Made by a program: the position numbers and the translations under genes. Below are positions 1-12,654 of a stretch of DNA of 64,000 nt, in pieces. The stretch covers positions 1,312,501 through 1,376,500 of the forward strand of contig JADLSH010000395.1 of NCBI GenBank assembly GCA_016169945.1. The letters run 5' to 3'. This DNA is from Trachythela sp. YZ-2020. Lineage: Eukaryota > Cnidaria > Anthozoa > Malacalcyonacea > Clavulariidae. The notes under the pieces are model-generated. The model was not told the DNA's origin. It made no database searches and saw only the letters and a list, made by a program, of their open reading frames with translations. Numbering within the stretch: the first letter of the stretch is position 1; the number at the start of each line of letters is the position of its first letter.

Positions 1-240
1 CGAATATGTCCAGTTCCATTTGTTCATAAGGGGAATCGTGCGGTTAGCTGTGTTCAAATTCGTCCGGTTTTATGCGTCCGCAATAAGCGCAAGGCTAAAT
101 CGTGCAAATTTGAGTATAGTTCTGAATTCATCCGATCCTGTGTGAACGGTGCCTATATATGAAATTGTATTGGTTGTTACACATTATTAAATTGCAATGA
201 ATTGTTGATACAAGCTTGCACTAGCTCCACATACACATAC

Positions 241-354
241 CACAATTGCGCTCATCCGAACCATCTCCACAATCATCATATTTGTCACAAACCCAAGATG
301 AAGATAGACATTTGCCATTATCACATGTAAATTCACAGCTTGGTTTGTTAGGAC
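241..354 (-). CDS. LDLa module exon (third)
   Basis: The acceptor is TTGTTAG|GT and the donor is TGTG|GTATGTG; phase 1-1, 114 bases. It reads [20 protein letters not shown], then [12 protein letters not shown], a complete LDLa module. The donor shows that the gene continues to the left. I see no further exon in bases 1-240. Confidence 0.9.
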
Positions 355-3300
355 CTAACAATATCAGATAAAGTGAGAACAACTTAAACTAACTTTTTTA
401 AAAACTGGATAACTATATCAGTTCTATCAAAGTGTTCTTTCTAGAGATTTGTAATCCAGGAATGAAAAAAGGGAACATAACTTACATATTTTTTTACGTT
501 CATCCGAATTATCTCCACAGTCATCTTGTCCATCACAAGTCCAGGAAGATAAAATACATTTTCCATTGGTACAATTGAATAACGACGATGAACCACAGCC
601 AGCTTGAGCAACAACTATATAATATTTTAAGATATTTATCATATTATGTATTGATGGTCAAATCATATATTTGAACTTAGTACCAGGGCCTTTTTTAACT
701 AATGCACTGGGGGGGCAAATGCCCCCCCAGCCCCCATGTTTGCCCCCCCAGTCAACTTTTGCCCCCCCCCCAGTCAACTGTTTGCCCCCCCAGTGAAGGT
801 CCCTTGTGTGCAAAAAGCAAACTTTATAAATTTGAGGAAAATTACGGTATTATCACAACCAAAACAGGGATCGGTTTACATATTTTAGATAAAAAATAGG
901 AATATGTTGTATAGTCCGGGAAAATTTTCCTTATTCTCTTACCACAGCCATCTTCATCTGAGGAATCAGGACAGTCATTGGCTCCATCACATTTCCAGGA
1001 ATTTGGAATACAAAAACTTTTATCACGACACGAGAATTGGTCGCTATGACAATCTTTACCTGAAAAAACAAAATTTAACATGGTCAGAAAGTCAGGAACT
1101 GGGAAAAGTAGGACACATTATCGTTGCGGAAACATTTGGAAAATTCGATGTTTCCTCAAATGATTCCCCGTTTGCTCGGAACAAATTTTGCTTTCCAGGA
1201 ACCAAAAATATTTCCCTATAAATTTAGGAACATATATTTTGTCTTCCAAGTGCCCCGATTTTTGTCGCGAATACAATGATTCCTGGTTTGCATGCACTTT
1301 TTCGGAAACATGGCTATAAGCACCCACGTTTTCCCAACTATGTTTCCCAAGTTGCCCTGGACATACCTGTAAGGCATTGATATTTTGCACTAATCAGTTC
1401 ATTGAAAAGAGAAAACACATGATTAAGAGTCAAAACCATATTGAAGAACTAGATTTTTCCACTAAAAAGTTCGTTATTTCACAGAGCATAATGTCCTTTT
1501 TTGCTTTTGATTGTAGTATAAATCAGTGATTTTATGAATCCTCCCCTTGCTGGTGCAAGAATGCGCCTAAGAGGAGCGAAAATATTGTGATTTGTGATAC
1601 AACAATTCTAAAGAAAAATTTAAGGAATTTTTAGGGCATATCTTTAAAAATAATGACTTCTTTTTTGTATAACTAAATTTTAAGAGTTTCAGTTATAGGA
1701 CTGTCATGCTTTAAGGACTGGAAGAAATATGAGAAGCATTTTGAGAAGTAATTATTCATGCAAATGTTTTAGATGCTTTCAAAAGTGTTAACCTTGGCAT
1801 TAATTTCAACGAAAACCTTCATAACTTGAATCTATAATGGAATGTCTCGTATATTACATTGCGTGACTGCAAAAATAGCGAAAATTCATAAAGATTTAAT
1901 CCTCATAAAAAATTAATAAAAAGAAGGGGAAGTGTGATGTAACTCAAATAATGTATTTTCATCAACTTTTAATTATTATTTTCAATCTAGTTAGATTAAG
2001 GGGTCATTCATAAACTCTCAACATTTTCACAAGCAAACAAACCGTATGCTGGATGGGAGTGGGTTAGTGAAAAATCATTAAGGTTCAACATTTAAAAGTA
2101 CGCAATGGGGCCGGAGGAGGGAGGGTCGACAAGAAGGGTACTCTCTGTATGCTTGTGAAAATGTTCATAATTATGCACGATCCCTAAGTCAATTAGTCAA
2201 CATCTCAGTATGTTTGTGAAATATCCTTTCATGATAGGAAGCCATGAAGGTCTATTATTGACAAGCATAGAGGTAGTACAGTATATTAATACATTATACA
2301 GTTGCTCTCAATACTACATCGAAGCTTTTCACTTTTCAGTGCTATCAGTTGTCGATAAAAACGAGTATATCGGAAGTTCCTCCTACTTAGGAAAGAATTC
2401 TAATAATTCAAGTCATTTTTAAATCCATTACCCTCAAAGTAAGTGCATGTTTTACAAAGTCGTTTTGGGCGGCATAGATAAACAAAAGTAAGGACGTTTC
2501 AAGAGAAGTTACTAATTCTATGTATATCATAATTCTTTAAAAATGTTGTTTGCTCAAATCGTTAAATCACTCTGTCCTCGTTGTATGTTTATCTTAACGA
2601 AAATCCATGCACGAACGGATTTGTTACAACTTGTTACTTGCTATACTACAATACAAGTTGACCACACAAGCAGCAACCCACTTTCATATTTTTTTCTTTC
2701 TACAGACCGATTCTGCCTCTGGTGAAAGTGTGGACGACCGTGGAAAATCATCTTTTACCAATTAATCTATGCACTTTAGGTACAGGCATTGACACGTAAA
2801 AAGTACAGGCATTGACACTATAAGTATTGCAAACAGACGCACTCACGAAAAGTGTTGATGCATATAGTTCAGACTGCATGATCTTGGGTTTTGAATTTAA
2901 AAATATATAGTTTCTGGTACGTTTATTGATTTGAAATATGTGTTTTAGCTTTGACTGAGGGGAAACTTAATCATTACTTTCATGATACTAAATATTTACC
3001 TCTGAACGGTGTATATTTTTCTGAGTGGGATATCAAGTATATGACGTCAAAAATGCCTATTTAATCTTTGTGGAAAATGTGGAAAATTTGAAGAATGAAA
3101 CTCATAACAGCTAATGCTTCTTTGTTTCATTCTGCAGAGTCACGTTTAACAAGGGCACAACAATTTTACTTTGGGAGGGGAGGGGAGGGTTGGGTGTTTT
3201 GCCATAGGCATGATTTCATCCCATCTTTTTTGAGGGCATGATATGTGCGAATTATATTTTTCCTTACGGAACTCCCTAAGCAAAGCATGTGCATTTTTTC

Positions 3301-6236
3301 ATGTTTTTTTTGTGTCAGATATTTTTTGTCACAAAACGTGGTTGTAGAATTTCTTTCTAAAAAGTAAAATCGCCCATGCACCTCCACCTCAAAGTTCTAA
3401 TGGCTGCCCCCTAAATCTGATAGGGTTAGTATGTCGATGGTCTTGTACTCTTGTTATCAATTCCTTCAAGGCACAGAGAATCAGTCTTATTTTTAAGGCT
3501 CCTTATATTCAAATGCGCAATCTTCAGACCCCGTGTTGTTTTAATATCGTCGAATGTCTGAAATCCAGGATTTAACTCAATATCACCAGCCAGAAAAATC
3601 AGAGCCATGGCGAATGAGGCACGATGAAACAACTTGCATAACATAATACTCTTCTGATATCCATTTAAACCATGTCGTCGGTGTGGTTTATTGCGATGAA
3701 CTAACGAGAAATCCGCCAGAGAGACCAAATATATATCCATGTCTTTGATTAAGTCATTGCTCCAGGAATAAGTAGACTTATATAGCTCTCAAAACCCACA
3801 TAAATGCATTAAACAAAACAGAAATTTGCAGCAACTCTAGAGCCGACCGCCATCTTTGAATAGCTTGGCGTTTGAAAGAATGGCGGACCCTTAGTCTTAG
3901 CAAAATAGTCAAGACTGTGAATTTAGGTTGCCATCATATTCCAACCTTTTTGTTACTGCAAACTTCTATTCTCAAACTTGGTTGGCTCAAATTTAATGCT
4001 AGCTAATTTCGAGATTTCATGGTTAAAATCCTCGTCAAAAAACTTAGTTAGTTGCTTAGTTACTCAGCTGTTTTTTAGGAGGTGGGCGGTTGCCTCTTCG
4101 TCCCCTCCCTAGTTTCCACCACTGCCAACAAAATTGAGTGCTGAATACAATGTATATGAGACTACGGTTTACAAGGTAAGCTGGAGGAATCGCCTGGCAC
4201 ATTTTACAACTAAATTAAAGTAACGCTATACTCGTATATTTCAGAACCACCATCAGAGGAATATGAAACCATGCAACACTGTGACTTCAACATAAAGGCT
4301 GGGTTTAAACCTGCATATTCAGTGAACCGCGATGACGCTCTACTTTTTACCATTGAGTTTTAGTCGATTGTGGAGAACACAAATTTCAAATCTATATTTA
4401 TAAAGCACACCGGATCTCCTCCCCCTCGTGACTCGTGGCTTAATGGTTAGCACGTCAGCCCCCAATTATCTGTAACAGTAAAGGTTCAGTAAGGGCTATC
4501 CCTTATGGGTCCAGTTTTACTACAGGAGGAATCCGGAGTATCCGGCCAAAACCTATAGAGTTTGGGAGAGATCAAACTGGAGTTTTTTCTTACATGCGAT
4601 CCAGAGCATGCGATCCATGCACACACAAAGGTAAAATGCGTGTGAGCTATACGTCTGCTGTACCACCCACACTAAACGTTTGTATAAACGTCGTCTAAGT
4701 CCTATTTCATTTACATCAATCATTCAGGTTGAAAATTAGGTGAATATTGCTCTTAATTTTAAGATCCACGACTAGTAAAAACCAGCAAAATTTTGAAGAA
4801 TAAAAATATATTTTATTCATTATGAAGATGTTGTAGCTATATGTACTATTCAAACTTTGATATTGATCTTTGTAACATAATATATATCTTAATAAGACCC
4901 CTTCTGTTATAATAAGTGGGTTGTCCAAACATTTTTTGGTAGGCGTTCTTGCCGGAAACTCTTAAAACAAACTTTTAACCACTAAGTGGCTGTTTATATA
5001 ATTAATTAGAATGGTATTCATTTCTAAAGTTTCATAAACAGTAGCCGAGGAATTGCATTTACAATATAACTATACACTTAAGGTACTTAAGATGCAATGC
5101 ATCACCTGCTTCAATTTATAGTACAAAATATAAATGAAGTAATATCTGCATTTTATTGTACTCATTTCTGATTAAGCTACTGATGTACTGTACCCTACAT
5201 TTATCTTCAACGTGTGGGTCCTTAGTATTGAATAAGTTACTGTGTGGCATGTGTCTTCTAACCTCCAGGCGAAGAATCTTAGCTGAGACGTCGAAATTGT
5301 ATTAATTTATTTCAGGCAGTTCAAACACTACTAGCCTACATATAGTCAGACGGTTTAATTTGTCATTTAGGGCGGAGTCGGTTGAAAGTAGGCTATAATG
5401 AGCCATTACAATCACAAAATATAGACTAGTATATATAAACAATTATTTTATCAACTTGCACTATATAAAATGGCAAACTAATGAACTAGCTGTTAAAACA
5501 CCTTGACCTTAATTGTCGTGGAGTATGAGATACAAACTCTTGATACATATAGACCATAATACTACTCTATTTAGACTATATATACGATTTACATCATGTG
5601 GATTGAGTATGTCCATGAATGCATGGTAACCCGAACACTTCGAAAATGTATCAACATGTGATTTTATTATGGCCGAATATCCAATCAAACTTTATGAATA
5701 AATCAAAGATTGTTAATCGTTGTGTGATCATCTGCATGCAGAAGAGTCAATACAAAATAAGCTACAATAATATTGTTTCCAGTCTTGCTGATCAACGTAC
5801 GGTCGAACTTCATCAACGAGTTAACGTACGGTCGAACTTCATCAACGAGTTAACGTACGGTCGAACTTCATCAACGAGTTAACGTACGGTCGATTAACTT
5901 CATCAGTAACATCTCTATATGACTATATCATGATTATTTTAGTTTTGTGACATGCAATAGTTGTTTCTCGGTTAAGGTTATTAGTAAAGATCAATATAAT
6001 AACAGATTCTCAAAAAATAGTATAAGAATTCCGTCAAAAATATATTTAAATTACTTCTGCCCTAGTCTAGAGGTATAGTACATCTCCAACTTGAGTTTAA
6101 TCCCTCGATTAAACAAAACTCTACGCTTTGCAGTAACATTTACATACAGAGTATTTATAACCATACCTTTTGTTGATCTGGCGTTGAGAAGCAGGAAAAT
6201 CGTTCCCAAAACAGCGACGAAGGAAAGCTCGTTCAT
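241..6236 (-). CDS. LDL-receptor class A repeat protein, 5' part of gene
   Basis: Joined exons 6236-6167, 1059-943, 602-486 and 354-241 give a signal peptide followed by three LDLa modules. LDLa modules are about 40-residue, six-cysteine, calcium-binding ligand-binding domains found in endocytic receptors and many secreted or matrix proteins. Every junction is phase 1, the usual arrangement for shuffled extracellular modules, and each split codon rebuilds a sensible residue (the third junction restores a Cys codon). The gene continues past the left edge, so the full domain set, any membrane anchor and the protein's name are unknown. Other exons could lie in the 5.1-kb intron between the signal exon and the first LDLa exon; I saw none. 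The LDLa identification is firm. Joining the signal exon to the LDLa exons is inference from strand, order and phase. Confidence 0.7.
486..602 (-). CDS. LDLa module exon (second)
   Basis: The acceptor is GCTCAAG|CT and the donor is ATAT|GTAAGT; phase 1-1, 117 bases. It contains [20 protein letters not shown], then [17 protein letters not shown]. The split codon at its 3' end (T + GT of the next exon) restores the sixth cysteine. The calcium motif DDCGDNSDE is intact. Confidence 0.9.
704..800 (+). repeat. C/G homopolymer-rich low-complexity patch
   Basis: Runs of seven to nine G or C (GGGGGGGC, GCCCCCCC) lie in the intron between two LDLa exons. The open frame across it (Pro-rich, 702-899) is caused by the C runs and is not a gene. 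Confidence 0.7.
943..1059 (-). CDS. LDLa module exon (first in window order)
   Basis: The acceptor is TTTTTTTCAG|GT and the donor is TGTG|GTAAGAG; phase 1-1, 117 bases. It reads [20 protein letters not shown], then [18 protein letters not shown]. All six LDLa cysteines are present, and the C-terminal acidic cluster DCPDSSDE is the calcium-binding signature of the family. Confidence 0.9.
1060..3422. other. Intron-like sequence, no gene seen
   Basis: Probably the intron upstream of the first LDLa exon. From about 1118 to 1370 there is a decayed repeat rich in GGAAACA/TGTTTCC words on both strands, which looks like an old inverted-repeat element. The rest (1400-3420) is AT-rich with no domain-like frame. 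Confidence 0.4.
3426..3740 (-). pseudogene. LINE relic: 2A-like motif and start of APE endonuclease
   Basis: A minus-strand frame holds [15 protein letters not shown] and, further on, [17 protein letters not shown]. The second string is the typical start of the apurinic-type endonuclease domain of CR1/L2-like non-LTR retrotransposons (the NIRSL block). The first string resembles the 2A ribosome-skipping motif (D-V/I-E-x-N-P-G-P) reported near the N terminus of some such elements, but the final proline is Phe. Coding similarity stops after about 25 residues of endonuclease, so only a 5' piece survives. It lies in the putative 5.1-kb first intron of the LDLa gene, in the same orientation. Confidence 0.7.
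4432..4640 (+). repeat. tRNA-derived SINE-like copy
   Basis: TGGCTTAATGGTTAGCACG resembles a tRNA D-arm/A-box region. AGGTTCAGTAAGG about 45 bases later sits where a B box would (GGTTCRANNCC), with mismatches. A non-tRNA body follows. A tRNA gene is excluded because no acceptor stem pairs. Family and exact ends are not known to me. Confidence 0.4.
5796..5907 (+). repeat. 29-bp tandem repeat, about 3.7 copies
   Basis: The unit begins CGTACGGTCGAACTTCATCA and ends ACGAGTTAA. Three identical copies (5796-5882) are followed by a partial variant with a 3-base difference. Perfect identity implies a recent expansion. Confidence 0.9.
6167..6236 (-). CDS. First exon: signal peptide of LDLa protein (probable)
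   Basis: ATG at 6236 opens a 23-codon exon, [20 protein letters not shown] then STK, ending AAAG|GTATGG in phase 1. It has a short polar start, a hydrophobic core and a small or polar end, the profile of a secretory signal peptide. A TATA box lies about 215 bases upstream. The phase matches the first LDLa exon at 1059, giving ...STKG-KDC. It could instead start another secreted protein whose other exons I did not find. Confidence 0.6.
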
Positions 6237-6450
6237 TTTTATTCAGAAGCGATAACTACAATGACGAAAATAAAATGAAATTAGAGAGTGCGAGGAACGT
6301 AGCATATAATCAACGTGAAAATGTTCAACCATACGTTATAGCAATAAATGACGCAGTATATCTTTCCGATGACTGATAGAACCTCGGTAAAGGAGCAGAG
6401 TTTCCACACCCGGGTGCAATGTCAATGTTTAGTGTGCTTGCAGTCGCATC

Positions 6451-6460
6451 TTTATATATA
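6451..6460 (-). promoter_or_regulatory. TATA box of the LDLa gene (probable)
   Basis: On the minus strand the sequence is TATATATAAA, followed by ordinary mixed sequence down to the ATG at 6236. The roughly 190 bases between would be the 5' untranslated region if transcription starts about 30 bases downstream of the box. The region is AT-rich, so a chance match is possible. Confidence 0.4.
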
Positions 6461-6461
6461 C

Positions 6462-9400
6462 GTTCTGCAGATTGCACGGAGATTAAGAGCTAACTGATAT
6501 AGACAATTGCTTCTAAGTGATACAAGGGCTATTATATGTCCTCAGTAATCTAGATTGTTCCATAACATGCTTTATTTGACCAATTACTTTAATCGATACT
6601 TGGCCTATCCTTTGACTCTTTTGAATTGTTAACTTGAGTGGTCTTTCTCTAAGTGCCGAATAGTAGGTGTATATGACCGTATATGAATACCTCTCATTTT
6701 CCGCATGCCTTAATATAGAGCAAATTTTCATAGCTTTCATTATGTCGGTTAAATTAAACTCTTGGCTCTCTTCCACTTTATAAGTAGCTTGATTAGATAT
6801 ACCTCGAAACTCTTAGTATTAACCTTAACATTCCTAAAAATATATACTTCATGCTTTTGAATATAACATATTAATTTACAAGTCTGAATATGGACTATTA
6901 ATGTCAAGAGGGTCAGCATAATTTCTATATACTTAATTCTCAATACATGCATGGTATGGTATGGTATGCTTGAAACGTTTGCCTTATAAGTCGATCGGAT
7001 GTCACCTTGACGTTGTAAACGTTATAATTTAAGAAAACCCTTCAATTTTATAGTTTAAAAAGTCTTTGTCCCTTTATGTTCTTAATCTTATACTTTCAGA
7101 TATTATCCCTCCAGTATTGCCCATTGGCATTGGTTAGTAAATAGTAATTCCTTCACCAATAGTCAATACGCAATATGTCTAGGTTGCAATAGTCTAGTAT
7201 AATATGTATGACTTTTTGATTAGCAAGTGTGGAAAAAGAAATTAACAAGCATCACCACTTTTAACGTGCATTAATTGTCTCCCTTCCCAGTAATAATGTA
7301 TTAATGCATGACTGACAGAAAATATCCAATAAAGTTGCATGGTTATTTTTATAAACTTTATCATTCAATTATAGTCCAGACGATTTTGCAGTTCGTTGAA
7401 AGAAAAAATCAACAATATACGATTCAGTTTGCCACAAAGTGAACGATTTCTATGTTATGCACGACGGCCTGCACAGGCGGCCGAATGGTAAATCTCACTT
7501 TAACACAACTTAAGATCCCACACACTTAGGACACTTAGCCACAACTGACATACAGCAAGGCTGGTTTACATTATCGAGGTTTCTTTGATCAAAGTGTGTG
7601 ATAGTAACTCACTAATTAACATCCTGACGAAGGCCTTATTCTATTACAGGTAGTTCATTCAGACACACCCAACGACAGCATATGGTGCGGCAATGTGCAG
7701 CTGGTCATCAATGTATAGAAAAGTCTAAAAATATTAACCCAACTACAATAGTCATAACCGTGCATGCAACCATTATAAAAATAACTCATTGTAAACTCAG
7801 TTTAATTAAGCGTCGAAATATGAGGTGTATAAGGTCACAGTTTAAAGTGAGAGGTTGATGTAGCTCTTTCTTGTATAAATCTACAATTGGTCCGACCTTC
7901 ACGTCTTCTTGGACAAGGAACCAAGCTATATTGCTATAAGGAAGTTAAATTGTAGACGGAGCCTCAGAGAGCTTTATCAACTGATTGAGTTGTAACTTGT
8001 GTGTCCTGCATATATATACACTGAATTATGAAAAGTAAAGAAAACTGAAAATTAGCATCCGACACGAACTGAAAACATCAGGCCTGCAGAGCGATAAACA
8101 ACCAACGAATAATAATCGCCATAATCGATAGCGTGCCACAGAACATTGTTAACATGAAGAATTCAAATTAAAAACATTTATCAACTATCTGCCCGCACAT
8201 GTCGTGTCAGAAAAGAACAATGTCTTTGTATTTGAATCTGCAATGATTCGTCTAAGTGGCATGATATGCGCAGGACTTGAAGAAAGACAAGGACTAGAAT
8301 AATTTAATACAAGGACTTGAAGAACGACTCTCATAGTAAAGAAAGGGTAATATTCTATTTTCAAGATTTTGTCAGATGAAGACCATGTATAACTGGTCTA
8401 TTATCTCTCACTTATATAATATTTCATAGCTATATATACATGTACTTATGTTATTGATATGTCATTTCGCGTGTCTATTCTATGCCTATGCCCTGTGGCT
8501 ATATGCCGAATACAAATTCCACCCATACTATATAGTGTATACTAATATTGCAGAAATGTTAACCTTCTCAGCATATAAAGATATCCAATGAAGTTATAAG
8601 CCTATATTTCGACTTAAATGTGAGAAAAGGAAGCTAAAAATTTGCACTGCAAATGTATGTATATGAATTGGAAATAAATTAAAGTTTTTGCCAAAATCAT
8701 ACATTGACATTGTTTCATTCAAAATTTCAATTCCAAACACACAGATATGATTATCTAATGCGACGCTTTTCTATTTGTAAATCTAAAGAATGCTAGCTCT
8801 GCGCATTCTATTATACTTGTGTTTCGTGCAATTGGAAAGAAAAGAAGATGACCAGAATATTAACTCTTCATTTGAACAATTTATACCCTGCAGGCTATAA
8901 AAGCCAGACGATTTCACTCGTCAATTGGGGAACGTTGTTTGTAGATAAAAAGTAATTGACCATCCTTGAACTGCATGCATGTTTATCTCTCCTCGTTCTT
9001 TTAACGATGATTTCACATTCTTTCAAGTGTGCATGGTTTAGCAGTTGCTGATAACTATTCCCCATAATATCCATATGGCGATTTGATTGCGTGCAACACA
9101 AAATGTTTTATGAGTATAAACTATATTGATCATGAGAAATCAAGCTATATTTATCATGAGAAATCAAATCGTAATTCGTGCAATATTTCGTCAGTTCACT
9201 GACCTAGTGGAGCATCTAGATTATACTCCTTAGCCATTGTTCTCATGGGATTATTCCCAGACACACCTTTCTGAACGATTACTCTGGCCCTCCGCTACTA
9301 TCAGCACTATATGGATTGGGCACAAAATTGCGGCCATACACTGTATGCGTGGACATATAAGTCACAGATTATATCACTTGATTGGGCACAAAATTCTCAG

Positions 9401-10464
9401 TAAATATATTTTGATAAATATCTTTCTGTGATACTGAATCGAAAGTACGACAAACGTAGCGCTACATGTAATACTTTAATACTATGGAAAACAAGTATCT
9501 CGCATTACGAATTATATAGAGTCAGGCGTTTATAGATAATTGGTCAAAATGTTTCCAAAAGTTGGTCAAAGAACCCCCCAATATCAATGACTTCGCGACG
9601 TCCCTGACTGCATGTCCATCCTTTGGGCTAGATTTTCACTAGGCTAAATACAAAAATATAAATCAAGCAAAAACCAACATCATATCAAGCAAAAACCAAC
9701 ATCATGAGAGTTAATAGTAGCATGGTTAATACCTGGTGATTAACCAGGTTAATACCTGGTGATTTCCCTGACGAACGACCTTCTTTGCTCGAAACGTCAG
9801 GTCTATTTTGTTGTATGGAAGTGACATTGTCCGACAATTAAAAGACCACTACCTACGCTGTGAACTCACTATTTAAGCATCTATTGTTACACAAGTTCTT
9901 TTCTCTTGTTGATGAAATTGCTGTTGGATGCTATTGTTTCACTAACTCTTTCCGACAACAAATAATTTCATGAAAAGGCGTGTCACTCAACACACCCACA
10001 CTTTGCATATTATTCAGACTGTGAAATTGACATCAAAATAGCTCTCATGCCCCCGCAATCCGTGGGATCTGCACGAAACAGAAAATATGTTGTCGGAGAT
10101 AACCACGTCTGACGTCCATACATGAAACGAAATCACCCAGGGAGCTTTTCCTCTAGTCTGTTTTGGTAATTAGAACTGATATAGTTAGAACTGATATAGT
10201 GGAATTATCCAGCATAGATATAGTCACAAATCCGAGTGAAAATACTCCTATTCTTGTGTGCATTTTTTCCATGGGTGACGAGAACGAATACCCAACAACA
10301 CCTCAGTTAATTAAATTTAGTGAGTTTGATTGAGCTTAGTTCAGTTTATTCTTTAAAAAATTGGTTCAATTTAGCATGGATAGTTGAATATGATTAAGAT
10401 TTTAATTATATAGAACGGCTCTACAGGTATTGGCCTATGGGTAAAAGGGGTTTTCTGCATATTA
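6462..10464. other. Intergenic DNA upstream of the LDLa gene
   Basis: AT-rich sequence without recognisable coding exons. Small items are a direct duplication of about 23 bases near 9660-9705 (AAGCAAAAACCAACATCAT twice), a short palindrome around 9727-9765 (ACCTGGTGATTAACCAGGT-like), and a fragment at 9770-9812 with CCTGACGAACGACC...GAAACGTCAGG, an interspersed-repeat-like hairpin. Confidence 0.4.
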
Positions 10465-10818
10465 ATAGACACTTCCCAAACGGCGAAGTGGCGAACGTGC
10501 TTGAGTACACGGACTTTTTTGAAGACTCTCTTTGATTGTCTTTCTGTGTCGATAACATGACGTAGTGAGGGGTGGCGGAGTGAGAAAGATCGGGAAATGT
10601 CGATTGAAAACTGAACCGAAGCGGCTAGACTTAATTCGTCTTCCTTCAATTCTCTCTTTAAGTTGTCTTTCTGTATCGACCACTATAGTGTGTAACTCAT
10701 GCTATTTACACTATAGTAGATCAATACAGAAAGACAATGAAAGAGAGAGTTGGAGCAAGTCTAGAGTACACGGGGCTGACAATCGGTGATTCTATTTAAG
10801 ATTGAGGGAAGTGTCTAT
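10465..10818. mobile_element. MITE/foldback element, TIR ATAGACACTTCCC
   Basis: Both ends carry ATAGACACTTCCC in inverted orientation (10465-10477 and 10806-10818), 354 bp in all. Inside, 10661-10736 is a near-perfect hairpin: TTGTCTTTCTGTATCGA pairs with the matching string before position 10737, around CACTATAGT...ACTATAGT. A further copy of the TTGTCTTTCTGTGTCGA word lies at about 10536-10553. No transposase is encoded, and the short open frames here are by-products. Confidence 0.75.
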
Positions 10819-12654
10819 AAACATAAAATAAAGTGATTTCGGTTTGCATTGATATGACTTCATAAAATATCATGAAATTATGGGTAACAACAATGTTTAC
10901 TGATTTGCTGGAATTTTGACCACATGCAATAGCATTAAGTTCCGATGGCTTGCTAATATATGTTGATTGGCTGAGTATCCGATTAATAGGCAGATTGTTA
11001 TTATTGAAGATTAAAATTAACTGTTAAAAAACTAAATAATATTGAAAGACGTTAAACCAGTTATAATATCTATAGGAAGCAGGGACTTGGGACCGGTGGG
11101 AGAGTCTCTATGTGTGGCGAGGTGCGACAGCGCCCCCCCCCCCCCACCTCAATAATTTAAATATATATTAAAAAGTTAGTCAAAATGATTTGCTTTTGTT
11201 TAAAAATTATTGAGAGAAAATGTGCATCAGTGGTCAAGTAGCAGTTCCAACGATTGGAAAACACGTGCATTCAAAATAACAATTGCCTAATGGGTACAGT
11301 TAACCTAACCTAAGGTCCAGATTGGTCATTTTTATTGAACTGTTGCTCATTATAATTTGGCACCCCCCCCCCAATCGTGATTTTTCCGCCACGCCCCTGA
11401 TAGGAAGTTTTAAAACAAATAAATATATACGAGGTAGTAATAAGGAAATGGAAATGGAAATTATCAGCACAAATAATATTTAACTGGAAAGTTGAAATTC
11501 AACGCAAAAAAGATACGAGACGTTGTGTTGTAACATTAAAAAGTGAAGTTGAGAGGTCATTTGGTACGAAAATATGACGGATAATAAAAAGCAAATAATG
11601 TAGGTTATACCTTAATAAGATGCCAGGAGAATGTTTTGAAGTAATAAGGAAAAAAGAACATGGCGGAAGATCTGGAGCACAGGAACTTTAAGAATTACTT
11701 GAGATTGATAACGGTGGAGAAACGCCATGCATATATAGGAGCGTGCAAAAAATAAACAAGAAGTTGGCGGAAATAGTACATGTGTGAGAAATGATTGTTA
11801 ATTAGAATTGCAAGACTCTCTGGCGACCTGTGTACTTATTGGAATTGATATTTCCTATTATACAATTTTTCAATATAAGTTTTTACTTCCCAGAAAGGTT
11901 TTGGAATTGATACTTCCTTCCATTGGAAATATGATATAACAAATATCCTTGATAGTGAAAGATATGAAGAAAGATATCTCAAAGGTGGTTTATTTAGACT
12001 CAAGTTCTGACTGATTTGAACAACAATTCTGGAACAGAGGCGTTTTGGGGCAAATCAGTTTCAAGCTTGGAAAAGTAATTTCCAGCATGCCCTAACACTG
12101 CATGCAAAACTGGGATGCACCTAAATACACTCAAATAAAATGAAGACCAATCATCCAGAAAAATCTGTTTATGATGACTCGCCCTGTGGAACACAAGTGT
12201 TAAAAATTATGATCTCAACATGAGTAGTGGTGATCAATTGGAATAGAGAGGATAAACATGCTCATTATCTATGCATGTAGAACCATAGAACTCTGATCTG
12301 ACGTGGGCAGGCATGGACAAATGTGCATCGAGACACATCGAGACACTTTTACTTCGATCAAGCACACAACGAGATGTCGTCTAACTGCCACGTCACACTG
12401 AGCTTACGAAATACTACTGAGGAGACAACCATAAACCTTGATCCTTGTATCTCACATTTCCAATTTTATGGGCAAGCATATCAAAAATGAAAAGATTATC
12501 CTTTATATACACGCCATTTAAAACAATGTTCGGTTTAGTAGTCATCACGCATTTTGCGCAAAGTAGAAAATGGCGCTATTTAAATGAATGATTATGAACA
12601 ATTTCCTTTCGTTAAAATAATGATTTATATAGAAAAAGTTGCAGTCATCCGGAG
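10819..12654. other. Intergenic DNA
   Basis: No gene recognised. There are C-rich patches near 11130 (13 Cs) and 11365 (9 Cs); the second is followed by a short string resembling low-copy interspersed repeats seen elsewhere in the window. Otherwise it is unique-looking AT-rich sequence. Confidence 0.4.

Larger units (their letters stand above)
3741..6166. other. Intron-like sequence with a SINE and a short tandem repeat
   Basis: Apart from the SINE-like copy near 4436 and the 29-bp repeat at 5796 I see no coding frame or RNA gene. It fits the first intron of the LDLa gene. Confidence 0.4.

Noticed and set aside
702..899. Proline-rich small protein
   Set aside because: Generated by runs of C in a low-complexity patch within an intron.
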